NCBI GenBank assembly: GCA_023387735.1
Contig: JAEWHP010000042.1
Span: 80,549-144,548, forward strand
DNA length: 64,000 nt
Origin: Pseudomonadota bacterium
GTDB taxonomy: Bacteria > Pseudomonadota > Alphaproteobacteria > Rhizobiales > Xanthobacteraceae
Direction of reading: 5' to 3'
Under the pieces are notes generated by a model. That model had not been told where the DNA came from. It did not search any database and saw only the letters and a program-made list of their open reading frames with translations. A program made the position numbers and the translations under genes. Positions 17,569 to 25,715 of this stretch are shown in pieces. Within the stretch, counting starts at the first letter, position 1. The number at the start of each line of letters is the position of its first letter.

Positions 17569-20105
17569 GGCCGCCCTCCCAGCATCGCCACCAGCGCGGG
17601 CAGCGCGAGCACGAGGCCCATTGCAATGATCCCCGTGACCAGCGTGTAGTCCAGCCACAGCCGCGTGAGCCGCATGTCCAGCACCCGTCGGGGCGAAATG
17701 AATCCGGCGCCGAGACGCAGCACATTGCTGATGAGAAAAAGGAGGCCGATACCGGCATGCAGCCCGACATAGAAAATCAGCGCCGCCGCCGTCGCCCCGA
17801 GCGCATGCTCGCGCGGGTGCGGCACGATCGCGGCGATCTGCCAGACCGCTGTGGCGATGGCCGCGACAAGCGCCAGCGCAGCAAGGCCGATCCAGCCGCC
17901 TGCCCGGCCGCCGACGCTGACCGCGCGCAGCGATCCACGGGCGGCCACTGTAGCCATCAAAAGTGAAACGCACGTGCCGGCGGCGAGCATCAGGTCCGGC
18001 TCGGGTTTGATTGCGGCGCTCCAATTCGGCGCCGCGATCCAGAGGTAGAACGTCCCGAACAACAGCGATGTGAACAGCGTGCCGTCGGCAACCAGCGCGC
18101 AGATCAACGCCAGCCACGCCGGCGCATCGGCGACCTCGGTATGAGGCGGCACGCTGACGCCGCGACCGACCGGCAAGGGACCGTAGTCGCGTGCAAGACC
18201 GGCGCTCTGCCCGGCCAACACGAACAGGCCGGCGGTCAATAGCGCAAAGCCGAGCGACAGCAGGTAGAATTTGAACAGCATGGCCAGAACCGCAGCCGCA
18301 GTGGCAAGCGCGGTATAAAGCGGCAGGTAGGTCGGGCGCGGCAACACGATCAACTGGTCCGGGACGCCCGATGTCTTGTGTACGCCCAGCGCCTCCTGCC
18401 AGCCGTTGCGCGTGGAACCGAGATAGCCTTCGCCGCTTGCGAGCGAAGTTGCGAGATCGCCCGAGGCGGTCGATTTGGCTTCCGACGTGCCGACATCCGG
18501 GATCGAGGCAAAGGCATAAGGTGCCGGCGGGATCGGCATCGCCCATTCGAGCGTCGTCGAGCCCCATGGATTGCGCCGCACGCGGCGCCCGTAGCGGAGC
18601 TGAACGACGAGGTCGATGACCACAAGCGCGAAGCCGATCGTCATGACAAACCCGCCGACCGAAGACAGCAGATTGAGCCAGTTCCAGCCTTCATCGCCGG
18701 AATATGTATGGATCCGGCGAGGCATGCCGCGCAGGCCGGTCAGATGCATCATGAAAAAGGTCATGTTGAATCCGATGAAGACCAGCCAGAATGCGGGCAC
18801 CGACAGCCGGTGCACGGCGGTGCGTCCTGTCAGCAAGGGCAGCCAGTAATAAAGCGCCGCGAGCATCGGGAAAGCCAGCGCGCCGGCCACCACATAGTGC
18901 ATATGTGCGACGACGAAATAAGTGTCATGGGCCTGCCAGTCGAACGGCACCATGGCCAGCATGACGCCGGTCAGGCCGCCCATCACGAAGACGAAGAAGA
19001 AGCCGAAAACATAGAGCATCGGCACGTCCCAGCGCGGCCTGCCATGGGCCAGCGTCGCAAGCCAGGCGAAGATCTGCACAGCCGTCGGCACTGCGACGAT
19101 CGCCGACCCGAGAGAGAAGAACGCCAGCGCGAGATGCGGAATGCCCACGGTGAACATGTGGTGCACCCAGATGCCGAAGCTCAGAAACGCGAGCGCGATG
19201 ATGGCGACGACGATCGCCCGGTAGCCGACCAGTTCCCTGTTGGCGAACACGGGGATGATCGTCGACAGCACGCCGGCCATCGGCAAAAAGATGATGTAGA
19301 CGTCAGGGTGGCCGAACAGCCAGAACAGGTGTTGCCAGAGCAGCGCATCGCCGCCCCGCGTCGGGTCGAAGAACGGCAGGCCGAAGGCGCGCTCCACCTC
19401 GAGCAGGATCGAACCGAGGATCAGCGGCGGAAAGGCCACGATCATCATCATTGCGGTGACCAGGATGTACCAGGCGAAGATCGGCATCCGGTCGAGCGAC
19501 ATGCCCGGCGCGCGCATCTTCAGGATCGAGACCACGATCTCCATCGCGAGCGACAGCGCTGAGATTTCGACAAAGGTCACGCCGAGCAGCCATACGTCCG
19601 AATTGATGCCCGGCGTAAACGCGCTCGAACTCAGCGGTGTGTACATGAACCAGCCGCTGTTGGGCGCAACGCCTACGATCAAGGAGACCGTCAGAATGGT
19701 GCCGCCGAACAAATAGCACCAGTAGCCATAGGCGGTCAGGCGCGGGAATGCGAAGTCCCTTGTGCCGAGAATCTTCGGCGTCAGATAGACGGCAAAACTC
19801 TCCACCATCGGGATGGCGAACAGGAACAGCATCATCGACCCGTGCATGGTGAAGACCTGATTGTAGGTCTCGGGAACCATGAAACCGGAATTGGGCGTGG
19901 CCAGTTGCACGCGGGTCAGCATGCCGAGCACGCCGGCGATGGCGAAGAACACAAACGACGTCACCATCATCCGTATGCCGATGACCGAATGGTTGACGGC
20001 GGCGAGGCGTTGAATCCCCGGCCCGGTGGCCCAGATCGCGGAAAGCTGGCGGTGCAGCCGCAATGCCGTTGCACCCTGCGACAGCTGGTCAGCGGATTCA
20101 CTCAT
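17565..20105 (-). CDS. coxA: Cytochrome c oxidase subunit I-III fusion with altered proton channels
   Basis: An 846-residue haem-copper oxidase: COX1 at about 1-560 joined to a COX3 domain at about 610-846. Metal ligands are intact: haem a His88 and His403, haem a3 His401, CuB His266, His315 and His316, and the cross-linked Tyr270. Several canonical proton-path residues differ. GHPDVY has Asp268 where A1-type oxidases have Glu. AVQIFAW has Gln344 where the K-channel Lys is expected. RLTAYGYW replaces the RLNNLSYW asparagines. The D-channel entry Asp117 is kept. Start at 20105 overlaps the coxB stop (ATGA). Likely a CoxN-like alternative oxidase of rhizobial type. Confidence 0.92.
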   Translation of the reverse strand: MSESADQLSQGATALRLHRQLSAIWATGPGIQRLAAVNHSVIGIRMMVTSFVFFAIAGVLGMLTRVQLATPNSGFMVPETYNQVFTMHGSMMLFLFAIPMVESFAVYLTPKILGTRDFAFPRLTAYGYWCYLFGGTILTVSLIVGVAPNSGWFMYTPLSSSAFTPGINSDVWLLGVTFVEISALSLAMEIVVSILKMRAPGMSLDRMPIFAWYILVTAMMMIVAFPPLILGSILLEVERAFGLPFFDPTRGGDALLWQHLFWLFGHPDVYIIFLPMAGVLSTIIPVFANRELVGYRAIVVAIIALAFLSFGIWVHHMFTVGIPHLALAFFSLGSAIVAVPTAVQIFAWLATLAHGRPRWDVPMLYVFGFFFVFVMGGLTGVMLAMVPFDWQAHDTYFVVAHMHYVVAGALAFPMLAALYYWLPLLTGRTAVHRLSVPAFWLVFIGFNMTFFMMHLTGLRGMPRRIHTYSGDEGWNWLNLLSSVGGFVMTIGFALVVIDLVVQLRYGRRVRRNPWGSTTLEWAMPIPPAPYAFASIPDVGTSEAKSTASGDLATSLASGEGYLGSTRNGWQEALGVHKTSGVPDQLIVLPRPTYLPLYTALATAAAVLAMLFKFYLLSLGFALLTAGLFVLAGQSAGLARDYGPLPVGRGVSVPPHTEVADAPAWLALICALVADGTLFTSLLFGTFYLWIAAPNWSAAIKPEPDLMLAAGTCVSLLMATVAARGSLRAVSVGGRAGGWIGLAALALVAAIATAVWQIAAIVPHPREHALGATAAALIFYVGLHAGIGLLFLISNVLRLGAGFISPRRVLDMRLTRLWLDYTLVTGIIAMGLVLALPALVAMLGGRP

Positions 20106-20791
20106 TTCTTCTGCGACCCTTCTGATGCTGCTGCCCGGGCCAGCGCTGCGGAGAACTCCTCCGGCCGATGAACGACGACATCGAACCGCATGCCCGCGTG
20201 ATTCAGACCGCAGAATTCGCTGCATTGGCCGGCGTAACGGCCGGGCTGGTCGGCCTGAATCCGCAGGCGGTTCACATGCCCGGGCACCGCATCGATCTTT
20301 CCGGCCAGGCGAGGTATCCAGAACGCGTGGATGACGTCCCGGCTGGACACCAGAATGTCGACGGGTGCGCCTGCCGGCATATGCAGGACGCCTCTCGTCT
20401 CCGTTGCACCATGATCGGGATAGCGGAACGTCCAGGTCCACTGCTGGCCGACGGCTTCGATCCGTGCCGGCGCCTGCCCCGGTAGCGGCAGAAGTCTTTC
20501 GCCGGCAATCATCGCATAGGCGATCAGCGGCAGCAGCACGATAGCCGGCAGCACGAGGCCGCCGAGTATCAGCCAGCGTTCCGGCGATACACTGGAGCCC
20601 CAGCCCGGGCGCCGGATCACCAGCACGAACAGCGACATGACCAGCAGGAAGAGGATGACCGAGCCTGCCAGCATCACCCACCAGAGCGTTGCGATCGAAG
20701 CGCCCGCCGGTCCCGAGGGATCCAGCGTCGATAGCGGCCCCGTGCAGGCAGGAAGCGTTGCGAGCATTCCGAGTTGGAAAGCCAGGCGCAA
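20102..20791 (-). CDS. coxB: Cytochrome c oxidase subunit II, CuA type, lipoprotein
   Basis: Electron entry subunit. The CuA site is complete in GQCSEFCGLNHAGM, with the distal His in IHAFWIPRLAGKIDAVPG, so it should take electrons from cytochrome c and is not a quinol oxidase subunit. No cytochrome c domain is fused. The N-terminus reads as a lipoprotein signal (LRLAFQLGMLATLPACTG). I place the start at a TTG at 20791 to include the whole signal; the in-frame ATG at 20767 would leave a very short one. Two membrane helices follow. The long upstream open frame (to 21604) overlaps the opposite-strand DUF2231 gene and is rejected. Confidence 0.85.
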   Translation of the reverse strand: MRLAFQLGMLATLPACTGPLSTLDPSGPAGASIATLWWVMLAGSVILFLLVMSLFVLVIRRPGWGSSVSPERWLILGGLVLPAIVLLPLIAYAMIAGERLLPLPGQAPARIEAVGQQWTWTFRYPDHGATETRGVLHMPAGAPVDILVSSRDVIHAFWIPRLAGKIDAVPGHVNRLRIQADQPGRYAGQCSEFCGLNHAGMRFDVVVHRPEEFSAALARAAASEGSQKK

Positions 20792-20845
20792 CGGACTACG
20801 ATGACTGCTCGAGCAATGTTGCTTTCGATGCGATGGAGGCAAGCG

Positions 20846-21358
20846 ATGGCAGAACGGGACGATCGCGCGACCCAGCCCAAAAGTGCGGTCCTGGTGGAAT
20901 TGCATCGACTCGATTTCGGTTCGGCGGTTGCCCTGGTGGGACACCCGATTCACGTCATGATGGTCCATTTCCCGATCGCATTCGTGATCGCGACGCTCGG
21001 CGTCGACGTGTTCTACTGGTGGTCGGGTGACGCGTTCTGGGCGCGGGTCGGGCTCTGGTCGACCGGCATGGCGTTCTGGAGCGGGGTTGCGGCAAGCATC
21101 GTCGGCACCGGCGAACTGTTGCTGGTACGGGGCATCCGACTTCTTGAAGCCAGTTGGTCCCATGCCGTGGCCGCGATGACCCTGGTTGCGGTTGCGGGAG
21201 CCAACTGGGGTCTGCGCCTGGTCGATCCCGTCTCGATCCTGCCGCACGGCCTCGCGCTTTCGGCCCTTGCATCCGTCATGGTGGGCTTCGCCGGCTGGCA
21301 CGGGGGCAAGCTCGTGTTCGATCATGGCGTGGGCATTCTGATTTCGCCGAAGAATTGA
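20846..21358 (+). CDS. DUF2231-family membrane protein
   Basis: A 170-residue protein with about four transmembrane segments and the family motif VGHPIHVMMVHFPIAFVIAT, whose His residues are often proposed as haem or metal ligands. A GGAGG ribosome binding site exactly 6 bases before the ATG at 20846 decides the start over four upstream in-frame Mets. It is transcribed divergently from coxB, with only 54 bases between starts, so both promoters share that short space. Its 3' end overlaps the opposite-strand CopD-like gene by 37 bases. Its placement among oxidase genes suggests a redox or metal role, which is inference. Confidence 0.8.
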   Translation: MAERDDRATQPKSAVLVELHRLDFGSAVALVGHPIHVMMVHFPIAFVIATLGVDVFYWWSGDAFWARVGLWSTGMAFWSGVAASIVGTGELLLVRGIRLLEASWSHAVAAMTLVAVAGANWGLRLVDPVSILPHGLALSALASVMVGFAGWHGGKLVFDHGVGILISPKN

Positions 21359-21834
21359 CGGACCCAGCGCCCGAGGCCGCCCGGCTCGAACAGATTTGCG
21401 GCGATCTGGTTGGAATCGATCTGCGGCTTGGCGAGCACGATCCAGAGAATTGCGGCGATCACCACCACATAGGCGCCCATCAGCGCCACGTAGGACAAAT
21501 AGTTGAACTTCCCTTTCGGCAGGAACAACTGCATGAGGACGAGGCCCGCGACCACGTGCAGCATCGACATGATCCCCACCAGCACCATCTTCAACGAGAA
21601 CCATTCGGCGAAGGTGGCCTGCAGGAAAATCAAAGCCGTTCCGCTGCCGATGGCGACAAAGGCGGCAGGCGAAGTCAGTTCGACATAAACAAGCCGCGTG
21701 ACGCGGTGCAGCCGTTCGAGATCCAGGTCTGACTCGAGGGCCCGGCGTTGCCAGAACAGGAACGGCAATGCGATCAGGCCGCCCGACCAGAGCGCGATCG
21801 CACCGAGGTGCACGAATTTCAGGAAGGTCGTCAC
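21322..21834 (-). CDS. CopD-like four-helix membrane protein
   Basis: A 170-residue membrane protein resembling the CopD/HemJ group (TTFLKFVHLGAIALWSGGLIALPFLFWQ, with the conserved KFVHLGA-x(2)-WSGG). A GTG start at 21834 overlaps the ctaG stop as GTGA; the ATG at 21867 would overlap ctaG further and is less likely. Known roles in the group are copper handling and a haem-synthesis oxidase; coupling to ctaG favours copper or haem supply for the oxidase next door. Its last 37 bases overlap the end of the convergent DUF2231 gene. Confidence 0.72.
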   Translation of the reverse strand: MTTFLKFVHLGAIALWSGGLIALPFLFWQRRALESDLDLERLHRVTRLVYVELTSPAAFVAIGSGTALIFLQATFAEWFSLKMVLVGIMSMLHVVAGLVLMQLFLPKGKFNYLSYVALMGAYVVVIAAILWIVLAKPQIDSNQIAANLFEPGGLGRWVRQFFGEIRMPTP

Positions 21835-22553
21835 AGCGCTGGTTCGCTCGATCTCAGGCTCGACCATGCGATCCAGAGCCCCACGCCCAGGTAAGGCAGC
21901 ATCGCCGGCACCCACATCAGCAAGCCCGCAAGCTGCTGGTCGGTGAGCGGCGCCATTCCCCAACTCGCCGCGCCTGCCAGATGAACGAGGTATAGCGGTC
22001 TGGGCGCGAAGACGATCAGTGCTCCGAGAAGGCCCATCTGGCCAATCGTGCCCGCCAACGCCATCAGCGCCGCACCGGGCTGCGTCGGCGCCAGGATCGC
22101 GCGCCACAGCAGCCAGGCGCTTCCAAGCAATGAAATCTGCATCAACCAATAGGCCGGCACGCTCGCGAGGCCCCAAGTGTAGAGCCCCGGCGCGTGCCAG
22201 AGCCAAAGGACGGCGGCATGTATCGCGACCAGCACGGCGATCGGCAGCGGGGTCATTCTCCGCTGCGGAAACGCGAGCGCGAGCAGCGGCGCGACGGCCG
22301 CGATCAACAGGACATGATGCAGCACCCGCACGGAAAATAACGCCGACGACATCGCGCAAAGCGGCGAAACGAAGATGATCAGCATCAACCCGATCGCGGC
22401 CCACCCCGCCCGTGGGGCGGAGGAACGGCCGCGGCCGACAACGATCGCCAGTGCGCCGAGTATTCCGATCAGCAGCGGATCCAGATTCCAGCGCGTCCAG
22501 AGATCATCCGGAAGTGCGGCGGCCCCACAATAGGCGATGATCGAAGCCGGCAT
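21831..22553 (-). CDS. ctaG: CtaG-type cytochrome c oxidase assembly membrane protein
   Basis: A 240-residue polytopic protein of the caa3-type CtaG family, distinct from Cox11. Recognisable features are the histidine motifs SVRVLHHVLLIAAVAPLLALA and LWLWHAPGLYTW, and the C-terminal YLGVGLWIAW. A GAGGTG ribosome binding site supports the ATG at 22553. It is expected to help insert copper into the oxidase made from the genes at 17.2-20.8 kb. Translationally coupled to the CopD-like gene. Transcribed in the same direction as the oxidase genes but separated from them by the opposite-strand DUF2231 gene. Confidence 0.85.
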   Translation of the reverse strand: MPASIIAYCGAAALPDDLWTRWNLDPLLIGILGALAIVVGRGRSSAPRAGWAAIGLMLIIFVSPLCAMSSALFSVRVLHHVLLIAAVAPLLALAFPQRRMTPLPIAVLVAIHAAVLWLWHAPGLYTWGLASVPAYWLMQISLLGSAWLLWRAILAPTQPGAALMALAGTIGQMGLLGALIVFAPRPLYLVHLAGAASWGMAPLTDQQLAGLLMWVPAMLPYLGVGLWIAWSSLRSSEPAL

Positions 22554-22770
22554 GGCACCTCATGCAGTGAGGCCCTGCCAATGCGCCGCAACGCGAGAGG
22601 CCGGCCGAATCCTCCACGACATATAAACTCAGCATGATCCAATGCACCAAGAAATCGGGTGTTGCCCGCAAAGAATCAGTAATTGTCCCTAGGCGGAACC
22701 GGTCTGCCGCAATGATAGATTCCGCGGTGCGATTGCGCCGTCTCCTGGTCGTTGCGGAAGGGGTTGGTTC

Positions 22771-24093
22771 GTGCACCTTCTTTACAGTTTGCGCGGGGCC
22801 GTCTGGATCCTCATCTATTTGCTGTTCATTTTCGCGCCCTTGTTCGCGCTCCTGGCAGGCTCGCATCCGCCGGCGCGCAACTTATGGACCGAATTCTCCG
22901 TCGCGCTCGGCTATTCCGGCCTGGCGATGATGGGCCTGCAGTTCGGCCTCACCGCCCGGTTTCGGTACGTCACCGAGCCATGGGGCGAGGACGTCATCTA
23001 CCATTTTCACCGCCAGATCTCGCTCGTGGCGGTCGGCCTGGTCGTGGCGCATCCGATCATCCTGATCGCCGTCAAGCCGGAACTGCTCGCGCCATCCAAC
23101 ATGCTTGACGCGCCGCTCAGCGCGTATTTCGCGTTCCTGTCGATCTTCTCGGTGATTGCGCTCGTGGTGGCAGCCCTTTGGCGAGCTGCGTTGAAGATCA
23201 GGTACGAGACCTGGCACCTCAGCCACATTGCGCTGGCGCTCACGGCCGTCATCGCCGGCGTCGTGCACATGGTCGGATCGGGCTTCTATCTCGTCGATCC
23301 CTGGAAACGGGCGTTGTGGATCGGCCTGACGATATTCTGGATCGCCCTGCTGCTCTACGTGCGGATCGTCAAGCCGTTGTTCACGCTGCGCCGGCCATAC
23401 CGCGTCGCGGAAGTGCGCAAGGAACGCGGCGACACTACGACGCTGGTGATGGAGCCGGATGGCCACCCCGGTTTCCGCTTCCGCCCGGGCCAGTTCGGCT
23501 GGCTGACGCTGTGGGGAAGCCCGTTCAAGATTACCGGGCACCCGTTTTCATTCTCGTCCAGCGCCGCCGCCACGGATGGACGCGTCGCGATGACGATCCG
23601 GAACCTGGGCGATTTTACCAGCGGGATTCCCAAGGTCCCGGTCGGCCAGCGCGTCTATCTTGACGGGCCATACGGTGCGTTCACCATCGGCAAGCCGGCG
23701 GACATGCACGTGTTGATCGCCGGCGGCATCGGCGTGACGCCAATGATGAGCATGATCCGCACGCTCGCCGACCAGGGCGACAGGCGTCCCGTCGTGCTGC
23801 TTTACGGGGCCCAGGACTGGGATTCGATCACCTTCCGTGAAGAGCTCGAGGCACTGAAAGCCCGGCTCGACCTCACGATCGTTTATGTGCTCGCAAGGCC
23901 CCCGCCCGGCTGGCGCGGCGAGAAGGGCTTCATCAACGCCGCAATGTTCAAGCGTCATTTACCGCCGCCATACGCCGACCATGAATATTTCATCTGCGGG
24001 CCGAACGTGATGATGGACGCGATCGAAAAGGCCCTCGGCGAGATGAACGTGCCGATGTCGAAGTACCATTCCGAACGCTACAGCTTCGTCTAG
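22771..24093 (+). CDS. Ferric-reductase-like membrane flavocytochrome
   Basis: A 440-residue protein that probably carries electrons from NAD(P)H through FAD and haem across the membrane. N-terminal half: about six helices with paired His on two helices (FHRQISLVAVGLVVAHP and WHLSHIALALTAVIAGVVHMVG), as in the ferric reductase/NOX core. C-terminal half: a ferredoxin-reductase fold with FAD motif HPFSFSSS, NAD loop GGIGVTPMMSMI and CGPNVMMDAIEKAL. A GTG start at 22771 follows AAGGGG. Followed after 11 bases by a 31-codon membrane peptide. Substrate (iron, oxygen, a quinone or copper) cannot be read; position beside oxidase assembly genes is suggestive. Confidence 0.85.
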   Translation: MHLLYSLRGAVWILIYLLFIFAPLFALLAGSHPPARNLWTEFSVALGYSGLAMMGLQFGLTARFRYVTEPWGEDVIYHFHRQISLVAVGLVVAHPIILIAVKPELLAPSNMLDAPLSAYFAFLSIFSVIALVVAALWRAALKIRYETWHLSHIALALTAVIAGVVHMVGSGFYLVDPWKRALWIGLTIFWIALLLYVRIVKPLFTLRRPYRVAEVRKERGDTTTLVMEPDGHPGFRFRPGQFGWLTLWGSPFKITGHPFSFSSSAAATDGRVAMTIRNLGDFTSGIPKVPVGQRVYLDGPYGAFTIGKPADMHVLIAGGIGVTPMMSMIRTLADQGDRRPVVLLYGAQDWDSITFREELEALKARLDLTIVYVLARPPPGWRGEKGFINAAMFKRHLPPPYADHEYFICGPNVMMDAIEKALGEMNVPMSKYHSERYSFV

Positions 24094-24104
24094 GGAGACC
24101 ACCG

Positions 24105-24200
24105 ATGCGCCGCCTGTTTGCCGACCGTCTGGTCCTTGTCACCGGAGTGACCGTGGTCCTGATGTCGATCCTGTTCGCGCTCTCGCGCGTCGCCGGGTAG
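24105..24200 (+). CDS. 31-residue single-span membrane peptide
   Basis: A 31-codon open frame, too short for usual gene calling: MRRLFADRLVLVTGVTVV is followed by a hydrophobic run and SRVAG, i.e. a positively charged N-terminus and one transmembrane helix. An AGGGAG ribosome binding site that overlaps the flavocytochrome stop codon sits 7 bases before its ATG. This pattern (coupled, charged start, one helix) is typical of small accessory subunits of membrane redox enzymes. It ends 7 bases before the stop of the convergent hydrolase gene. Confidence 0.6.
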   Translation: MRRLFADRLVLVTGVTVVLMSILFALSRVAG

Positions 24201-24207
24201 GCAGGCT

Positions 24208-25686
24208 CTATTGAATGGGCCGGGCGGTGGCTGCAGCGGCTGGAATTCCCTCGCCGATCCGCCCGGTCATGTAGGTAAAGAACGGGTTTGACGATGCCCT
24301 CATCAGCGAGTCGAGGCTGGCGATCAGGACATTGCGCTCGCCCCGCGGCGCCAGGGTGCCGAGATTCTCTCCAAAATTCTCCGACGGGTCGGGCTCAGCC
24401 CCGTACAGACTGTCGCTGACCGGGAACGGCAGTGCGACATGCGACAGCGAATAGAATCCCCGCGGATAAAATAGCCCAAGCGGCCGCGACGTATCGACAT
24501 CGCTGCCGGCTTCGGTCACGCGCTCGATCACATCGTCGCTATTGTCATCGGCATTGGTGATGATGGTGAGGCGGTAACGCCGCGGGCCGTTCGGCACGAT
24601 ACGCGCGAGCGCAGTGTCTGCGCTGGAGCGGAGCAATGGACCGAACTTGGCCGTGCGGTTGACGTCGAACAGCACCAGCTCGTGGCCGTTCTCGGGCAGG
24701 TGCGCGTAAAGCGCCGATACGATGGCCCGCGTACTCACCGTGAAATCAATGAGCGACTGAAAGGTCAGGATCGGCGGCAACTGACTTAGCTTGCCTTCAC
24801 GGGCATACCGCGCAATCCGCTCCTGCAGCGCTTGCGTCAGGCGATATGACTGGCGCGCGCCGTTGACGGGAAACGAATTGTACTTGAACGGATTGAACTC
24901 GGGCACGATGCCGAGCCACGCCGCCTTGGCGAAGGCAGGCAAGACCGACGGCAGGCCTGCCAGCCGGGCAAGGCGTGCGACGCGCGTGATGCCCACCATC
25001 GGCGAAATCAGCACAAGGCGGTCCGGCCGGGCCAGTTTTTCGTCGCTAATGGAGTCAAGCGCATACATCAACGCCAGCGCGCCACCGTTGGAAAAGCCGA
25101 CCAGATGCAACGGCACGGACGGCCCGGTGCGCGCGCGTGCTTCGCGCACCGCGAGCCGCGTCGCCGCCATCCAGTCTTCCCACTCCACGTCGGTCAGCGC
25201 GGCGGGCACAGTGCCATGTGCCGGCATCCTCGGCACAATCGCCAGGAATCCCTGATCGCGGTAGAAGCGCGCAATATGGCGCTGGCTGTAGGGGGAATCC
25301 GTCAGGCCATGCAGAAGCACGACGGCACCGACCGGCTTTCCCGTCGGCTCGAGCACGAAGGAACGATTGAAATCCTGCACAAAGTGGCCTGGATAGACCG
25401 GGCTCCCTTCAAAATAACGATTGGCCGGCACGCGCTCGGCCGCGTCGAGCTTCCGCGAAACCTCGCGCCGGACGTCGTCGAAGATCCTGGCCTCGGCTGT
25501 CAGGTACTCCGCCCAGGTCGCCGCCTCGAGTTTTTCCGTCCGCAGTTCATCCGGAATGTAGGTATGCCAGGGCTCGAGCGGCAATCCCCTCTGCGAGTCG
25601 TAGATGCGGACGGCAAGGAACGTCAGGAAGGACACCCCGAGCAGCGCACCGGTAATCTTCAGATATCTGAATAGTCTTGCTCGCAT
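24208..25686 (-). CDS. Membrane-anchored alpha/beta hydrolase
   Basis: A 492-residue protein with an N-terminal anchor (YLKITGALLGVSFLTFLAVRI) and an alpha/beta-hydrolase domain. The oxyanion motif VVLLHGLTDSPYS and the nucleophile elbow GFSNGG (Ser) are clear. A C-terminal His is expected but not assigned with certainty (LSHVALPF or nearby). It resembles serine aminopeptidase/monoacylglycerol lipase-type enzymes, so an ester or lipid substrate at the membrane face is likely. The start at 25686 begins MRARLFRYLK. The neighbouring patatin gene makes a lipid-turnover theme plausible, but 29 bases and a separate start separate this gene from the permease. Confidence 0.78.
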   Translation of the reverse strand: MRARLFRYLKITGALLGVSFLTFLAVRIYDSQRGLPLEPWHTYIPDELRTEKLEAATWAEYLTAEARIFDDVRREVSRKLDAAERVPANRYFEGSPVYPGHFVQDFNRSFVLEPTGKPVGAVVLLHGLTDSPYSQRHIARFYRDQGFLAIVPRMPAHGTVPAALTDVEWEDWMAATRLAVREARARTGPSVPLHLVGFSNGGALALMYALDSISDEKLARPDRLVLISPMVGITRVARLARLAGLPSVLPAFAKAAWLGIVPEFNPFKYNSFPVNGARQSYRLTQALQERIARYAREGKLSQLPPILTFQSLIDFTVSTRAIVSALYAHLPENGHELVLFDVNRTAKFGPLLRSSADTALARIVPNGPRRYRLTIITNADDNSDDVIERVTEAGSDVDTSRPLGLFYPRGFYSLSHVALPFPVSDSLYGAEPDPSENFGENLGTLAPRGERNVLIASLDSLMRASSNPFFTYMTGRIGEGIPAAAATARPIQ

Positions 25687-25715
25687 GATCGAAGCATACC
25701 TGCACGCACATCATT

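Noticed and set aside
17230..18567. 445-codon minus-strand open frame
   Set aside because: Only the last 112 codons (from GTG at 17568) encode a membrane protein; the rest is a shadow of the oxidase fusion.
20106..21604. Upstream extensions of the oxidase and coxB frames
   Set aside because: They lie over coxB and the opposite-strand DUF2231 gene and lack membrane or lipoprotein features; good starts exist at 20105 and 20791.
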